The notes beneath the pieces were generated by a model. The model saw only the letters and a program-made list of their open reading frames with translations. It was not told where the DNA came from and searched no databases. Below, piece after piece: positions 59,437-64,000 of a stretch of DNA of 64,000 nucleotides (position 1 is the first letter of the stretch; each line of letters begins with the position of its first letter). Source of the stretch: Welwitschia mirabilis (lineage: Eukaryota; Gnetophyta; Gnetopsida; Welwitschiales); contig JBOZIK010000001.1 in NCBI GenBank assembly GCA_051453625.1, positions 244,453,472 to 244,517,471 on the forward strand, given 5' to 3'. Made by a program: the position numbers and the translations under genes.

Positions 59437-60433
59437 CTGTATAATCAAGTTTATTCCCTTTCTTTAATTTTATAGATAAAGTTTACCAGTTATGAATACA
59501 GGTTTTCACTATAAAGTTGTGTAGTCATATAATTTAGGATAAATAACTTGGTTAGATATTTGATTACTTCCAAGAGTTACTGATTATAAGGTATTATTTA
59601 TGTATTTATATATATTTTTTGCAAAAGATTAAGCTCTTTAAGGAATCATATAAGGTCATTATGCTAAATTCCTATGATAATTAGAGTTCTTTTAAGTGGT
59701 TAGCATTTATAGTTATAAGGTACTAAAGTCTTTAATGACTTAAATTCATCATCCTTCTTGGTTTGTTTAGGGATCTAAAATTATCATAAATATGATTAGC
59801 ATGATGATCATTTAGGGGTTGGGATTATAATTAACCTTATGAGTACTTTGGAACGATCACAAATATAATCAACTTTTATGATTATTAAGGTGTTAAGATT
59901 ATGATTAGTGTAATCTTTATAATTATTGGAATTAACATAAATGTAATTTGTTATATCTTTAGAGAGTAGGAAAATNNNNNNNNNNNNNNNNNNNNNNNNN
60001 NNNNNNNNNNNNNNNNNNNNNNNNNNNNNNNNNNNNNNNNNNNNNNNNNNNNNNNNNNNNNNNNNNNNNNNNNNNATAATCATTGGAATTAACATAAATG
60101 TAATTTGTTATATATTTAGAGAGTAGGAAAATTATAGGTATAATCGAATTCATGACTATTAGAATATACGATCAAATTTATGCTTATTTAGGAGTTAAAA
60201 TTATCTTAGAATCTAATATTATTAAGGATATAATTGATTTTACTCATGGTTTAAGATTAGTAGGGATATAACCAACTTTATAGCTATTAGGTATTAAAGT
60301 TGTTATGGTTACAACTAAAATTAGGATTATTAAGGAGAAAGGTTGTTAAAAATGTATTTTGATTTATATTCTTATAAATTTATAAGTTCTTAACATAAGT
60401 ATAATGTAAATTAACCTAAAGCTCTAATACCAA
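59437..60433 (-). mobile_element. Chromovirus-like leader and PBS, copy C
   Basis: Leader shared with copies A and B. The PBS complement 'gctctaataccaa' is at 60,421-60,433 (minus strand TTGGTATTAGAGC, one transition from TTGGTATCAGAGC). Overlap duplications surround the 100-N gaps at 59,976 (59919-59975 with 60076-60132) and 60,445 (60224-60444 with 60545-60765), so the PBS appears a second time, decayed, near 60,741-60,754. Confidence 0.8.
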
Positions 60434-60754
60434 TGACACCCTTTNNNNNNNNNNNNNNNNNNNNNNNNNNNNNNNNNNNNNNNNNNNNNNNNNNNNNNNN
60501 NNNNNNNNNNNNNNNNNNNNNNNNNNNNNNNNNNNNNNNNNNNNAAGGATATAATTGATTTTACTCATGGTTTAAGATTAGTAGGGATATAACCAACTTT
60601 ATAGCTATTAGGAATTAAAGTTGTTATGGTTACCACTAAAATTAGGATTATTAAGGAGAAAGGTTGTTAAAAATGTAATTTGATTTATATTCTTATAAAT
60701 TTATAAGTTCTTAACATAAGTATCATGTAAATTAACCTAAAGCTCTAATACTAG

Positions 60755-63700
60755 CGACACCCTCTTTTATCTTACTCAAATTAAGCACAATTTTTTTCCC
60801 TTCCTTTCTTCTTTAATATTTTTACCTAATAGACATAACAGAACCTAATACCAAATTCTATGTACTTCTTTATTAGGATTTCTACATTTTAAAAAAGACA
60901 AATCATCTTAATATTATATATTTACCTAAAATTGATTTCTAAAGTATTTTGGTTACAAACAATAGCGATGTCATAAGTTTGTGTCCTCCATTTCTTCATA
61001 GTTTTTCATCACATAAAAGATATCTTATGAATAGTTAAGGAGATGTAAACTTATTGTTAACATAGATGGATAAATTTTAAGAATAAAAACTAACCAATAT
61101 AATAGAAGTTTACAACTCCTATTAATAGCATTCCAACTCATTATTCAACCATCATCTGGATGTGAGTTGGCTCTACTTCATAATCTTTTGCTTTACCTCA
61201 ATACATCCTCAATGCAGGTGATAAACGATACATGAGATGGATGAATGCTTACAGTTAACCCCCACCACTTTGAAGCATCTCTGGATGGTGTAACATGATC
61301 CATCGATGCTAAGGACTCGAGATATTAAGTTGGAGTAAGTTCATACATGGGTAAGGCAGATAAGTGATGATTAAATCCACTTCCAAAAGGGTATTATAAA
61401 AAAAATAATGCAATGCAACCCACCTTGGTGATGAAATCCAAGTGTGGGGATGAGCATTATAGAATTATCTTGATTTAGTCTTATTTGATGGATACACCAC
61501 ACAAATGCATGTAAACAATTATAACTCATGTGAATATTTAATGAATTATTTACCTAGTTANNNNNNNNNNNNNNNNNNNNNNNNNNNNNNNNNNNNNNNN
61601 NNNNNNNNNNNNNNNNNNNNNNNNNNNNNNNNNNNNNNNNNNNNNNNNNNNNNNNNNNNNNNNNNNNNNNNNNNNNNNNNNNNNNNNNNNNNNNNNNNNN
61701 NNNNNNNNNNNNNNNNNNNNNNNNNNNNNNNNNNNNNNNNNNNNNNNNNTAGCAAATAACATTTTAATAATATACTTAAAGAAACTAAAACATACTGGAG
61801 CTATGCCAACCCTAGAAACATTCTTCCATGCTCATATGACAATCTTCATGGACTAGTGCAAAGAAGGTAAACAAATGAAAGTATAGCTCAAGCATAATTG
61901 TTAAGATATAAGTATTTATCCAAGATTTTATATGGCTATATTATAAATCAATAAAAATAAGTGACAAGCTAGAGATTACTTATGTTACTTACACTACTAA
62001 GGTGAGAACTCTTACAAGCATGCACATTCAAAGTAAGCTAAAGGGTAAAATAGGTATTTCTACAAATAAATATCACTTATAGGTAATTTCACNNNNNNNN
62101 NNNNNNNNNNNNNNNNNNNNNNNNNNNNNNNNNNNNNNNNNNNNNNNNNNNNNNNNNNNNNNNNNNNNNNNNNNNNNNNNNNNNNNNNNNNNGGAAATAA
62201 TATTTTTTAATCTAAATAAAGGAAATATTCTTTTCTTTTTCTTTCAATAATAATTAAAAAATAAAATAATGTACTTAAACAAACTTAAACATGCCTAGAG
62301 TTATGCCAATCATAGAAGCACTCTTCCATGCTTATATGACAATCTCCATGAATTGGTATAAAGAAGGTAAAAAAAAGAAAGTATAGCTCAAACATAATTG
62401 TTAAGATATAAGTGTTTGTCCATGATTTCATACAGCTATATTATAAGTCAATAAAATAAGCGATAAGCTAGAAACTACTTATGTCACTTAACTACTAAGG
62501 TGAAATCACTTATAAGCATGCGCATTCGAAGTAAGCTAAGGAAAAAGGGTAAAAGAGTCATTTCTAGAATTAAATACCATTTATAAATAATTTAACTTAA
62601 AAATACAATTAGAAACATATTTTAAATACTCAATTTTCTTATAAAATTTTGTGTGATAATTTTTTTTATAATTTTAAACATTAATTATAGCATTTTTGAG
62701 CTCTTAGGAGACGTCATAGTTAAAAATTAATAATTAATTAATTATGAATAAAAACATGAATTAAGGTATTTTTTTCAAAAACTAGATACATAATAGGATT
62801 CTTAGAATCTAACTTAAACTATCTTGGAGGTTTAAAAATATTATTCCTAATGTTATCATTTAAGGCTAAAACCTATTAAATTTTTTAAAATTACAGTTCT
62901 ACTGCACTACACTAAAATGATCATAACTTCCAAAATACTTTGAGTTTTTAATTGATTCAAGTTTTTTGGAAAATTATTATTTTCCAACATATTTTAATAA
63001 ATAAATTTTAAAAAATATTTAGCCATCAAAAAAATAACTATTTTTACATTTTCACATTAATAACACAATTCTACACTTACAAAAAATGATTCACTAATTT
63101 ATACCTAGTANNNNNNNNNNNNNNNNNNNNNNNNNNNNNNNNNNNNNNNNNNNNNNNNNNNNNNNNNNNNNNNNNNNNNNNNNNNNNNNNNNNNNNNNNN
63201 NNNNNNNNNNCTAACTTAAACTATCTTGGAGGTTTAAAAATATTATTCCTAATGTTATCATTTAAGGCTAAAAACAATTAAATTTTTTAAAATTACAGTT
63301 CTACTACACTACACTAAAATGATCATAACTTCCAAAATACTTTGAGTTTTTAATTGATTCAAGATTTTTTGGAAAATTATTATTTTCCAACATATTTTAA
63401 TAAATAATTTTTAAAAAATATTTAGCCATTAAAAAAAACTATTTTTACATTTTCACATTAATAACACAATCCTACACTTACAAAAAATGATTCACTAATT
63501 TATACCTAGTAATTAATAAAATATGATGTTTTTATCCCTTACCTCTATTCTGGAAATTTAATTTTCATCATAACAAAAATATGATATAGTTTTTACGACT
63601 AGTTAAGCAATAACTTAGGTCATTAAGATAATGGATATACTAACTAATTACTTATAGAAAGAAAAATTAATTATAGAAAGAAAAATCATTATAGAAAGAA

Positions 63701-64000
63701 AAATCAAATCAATTCAAAAAGAATCATTTATTATGAAAGGACTTAAACTCAACTTAAAGTTTAACAATCACTTCACTTAACCATTCATGCTAGAATCAAG
63801 TGCCCTTACACATTTCAAGAACATAAAAGTCATGGTAGAGTAAATCTTCTTATTTATCATTGTTGGTTCTAGGTAAGAGTGCATGTACTTGTTTAAATAC
63901 TCATTTATTTCAAAATGTATAAAATCTATCAATCACATAACACAAGGAGAAAAAAATATTTATTCATAATATGGTACACCTATCACATTTACCAAGAATC
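60755..64000 (-). mobile_element. Chromovirus-like 5' LTR, copy C, runs off the window
   Basis: The LTR edge is at 60,755 (first base T-to-C in this copy; TGACACC in the overlapping copy at 60,434). It aligns with copy B along its length. The 100-N gaps at 62,093 and 63,111 have repeated flanks (61,762-62,092 resembles 62,262-62,596; 62,811-63,110 matches 63,211-63,510). About 2.3 kb of real LTR is present; the rest lies beyond 64,000. It includes the tRNA-like segment at 63,737-63,800 and 18-bp units at 63,650-63,706. Confidence 0.7.

Overview
The window is AT-rich repetitive DNA from a plant nuclear genome, probably a flowering plant with a large, transposon-filled genome. This rests on the element types: a Ty3/gypsy remnant of the plant Athila/Tat kind, Ty1/copia elements primed by initiator tRNA-Met, a chromovirus-like gypsy family with LTRs above 3 kb, L1-type and RTE-type LINEs, and tRNA-derived SINE-like segments. 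I cannot name the species. I see no intact host protein gene, rRNA, functional tRNA, CRISPR array or bacterial-type operon. Every recognisable coding stretch is a decayed transposon domain, riddled with stops that look like C-to-T or G-to-A changes.

Layout. 1-4.6 kb: unassigned AT-rich DNA with an LTR-like piece, a small minisatellite and two duplicated blocks. 4.6-8.7 kb (-): gypsy remnant (gag, protease, RT, RNase H, start of integrase), with a probable LTR/leader at 8.8-11.5 kb. 11.5 kb: SINE. 12.6-13.8 kb (-): unclassified fragment with a CCHC-like motif. 13.9-15.96 kb (-): 5'-truncated L1-type LINE. 15.95-17.45 kb: island that keeps more C, G and CpG, with a MITE candidate and a possible solo LTR. 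18.2-25.1 kb (+): copia element 1 (LTR, PBS, long leader, gag, protease, integrase, first bases of RT). 25.1-31.3 kb: AT-rich DNA with promoter-like sequence, a plus-orientation LTR piece of the chromovirus-like family, and a second copy of the copia 1 LTR. 31.3-43.2 kb: an RTE-type LINE split by a complete copia element 2 (33,935-42,278, minus strand) with a 5-bp target duplication. 43.4-46.3 kb (+): L1-type LINE. 46.9-49.5 kb: higher-order tandem repeat with four TATA-like units. 49.5-64 kb (-): chromovirus-like copies with gag and a protease relic but no visible RT, RNase H or integrase, in an apparent LTR-internal-LTR-internal order.

Assembly. There are 29 runs of N. Seventeen are exactly 100 N, and at 14 of these the right flank restarts sequence already present on the left, with small differences. 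Two larger gaps show the same thing. Copia element 2 gives a numerical test: its 3' LTR is 1,737 bp as printed but 1,183 bp once the 554-bp repeat-plus-gap is removed, against 1,184 bp for its 5' LTR. Most of these local duplications are therefore unmerged contig ends or haplotypes, not biology.

I found no undescribed functional system. The strongest signals are the clean copia-into-RTE insertion, repeated loss of the same RT active-site aspartate in three element families, the higher-order repeat with TATA-like units, and the pol-less gypsy family.
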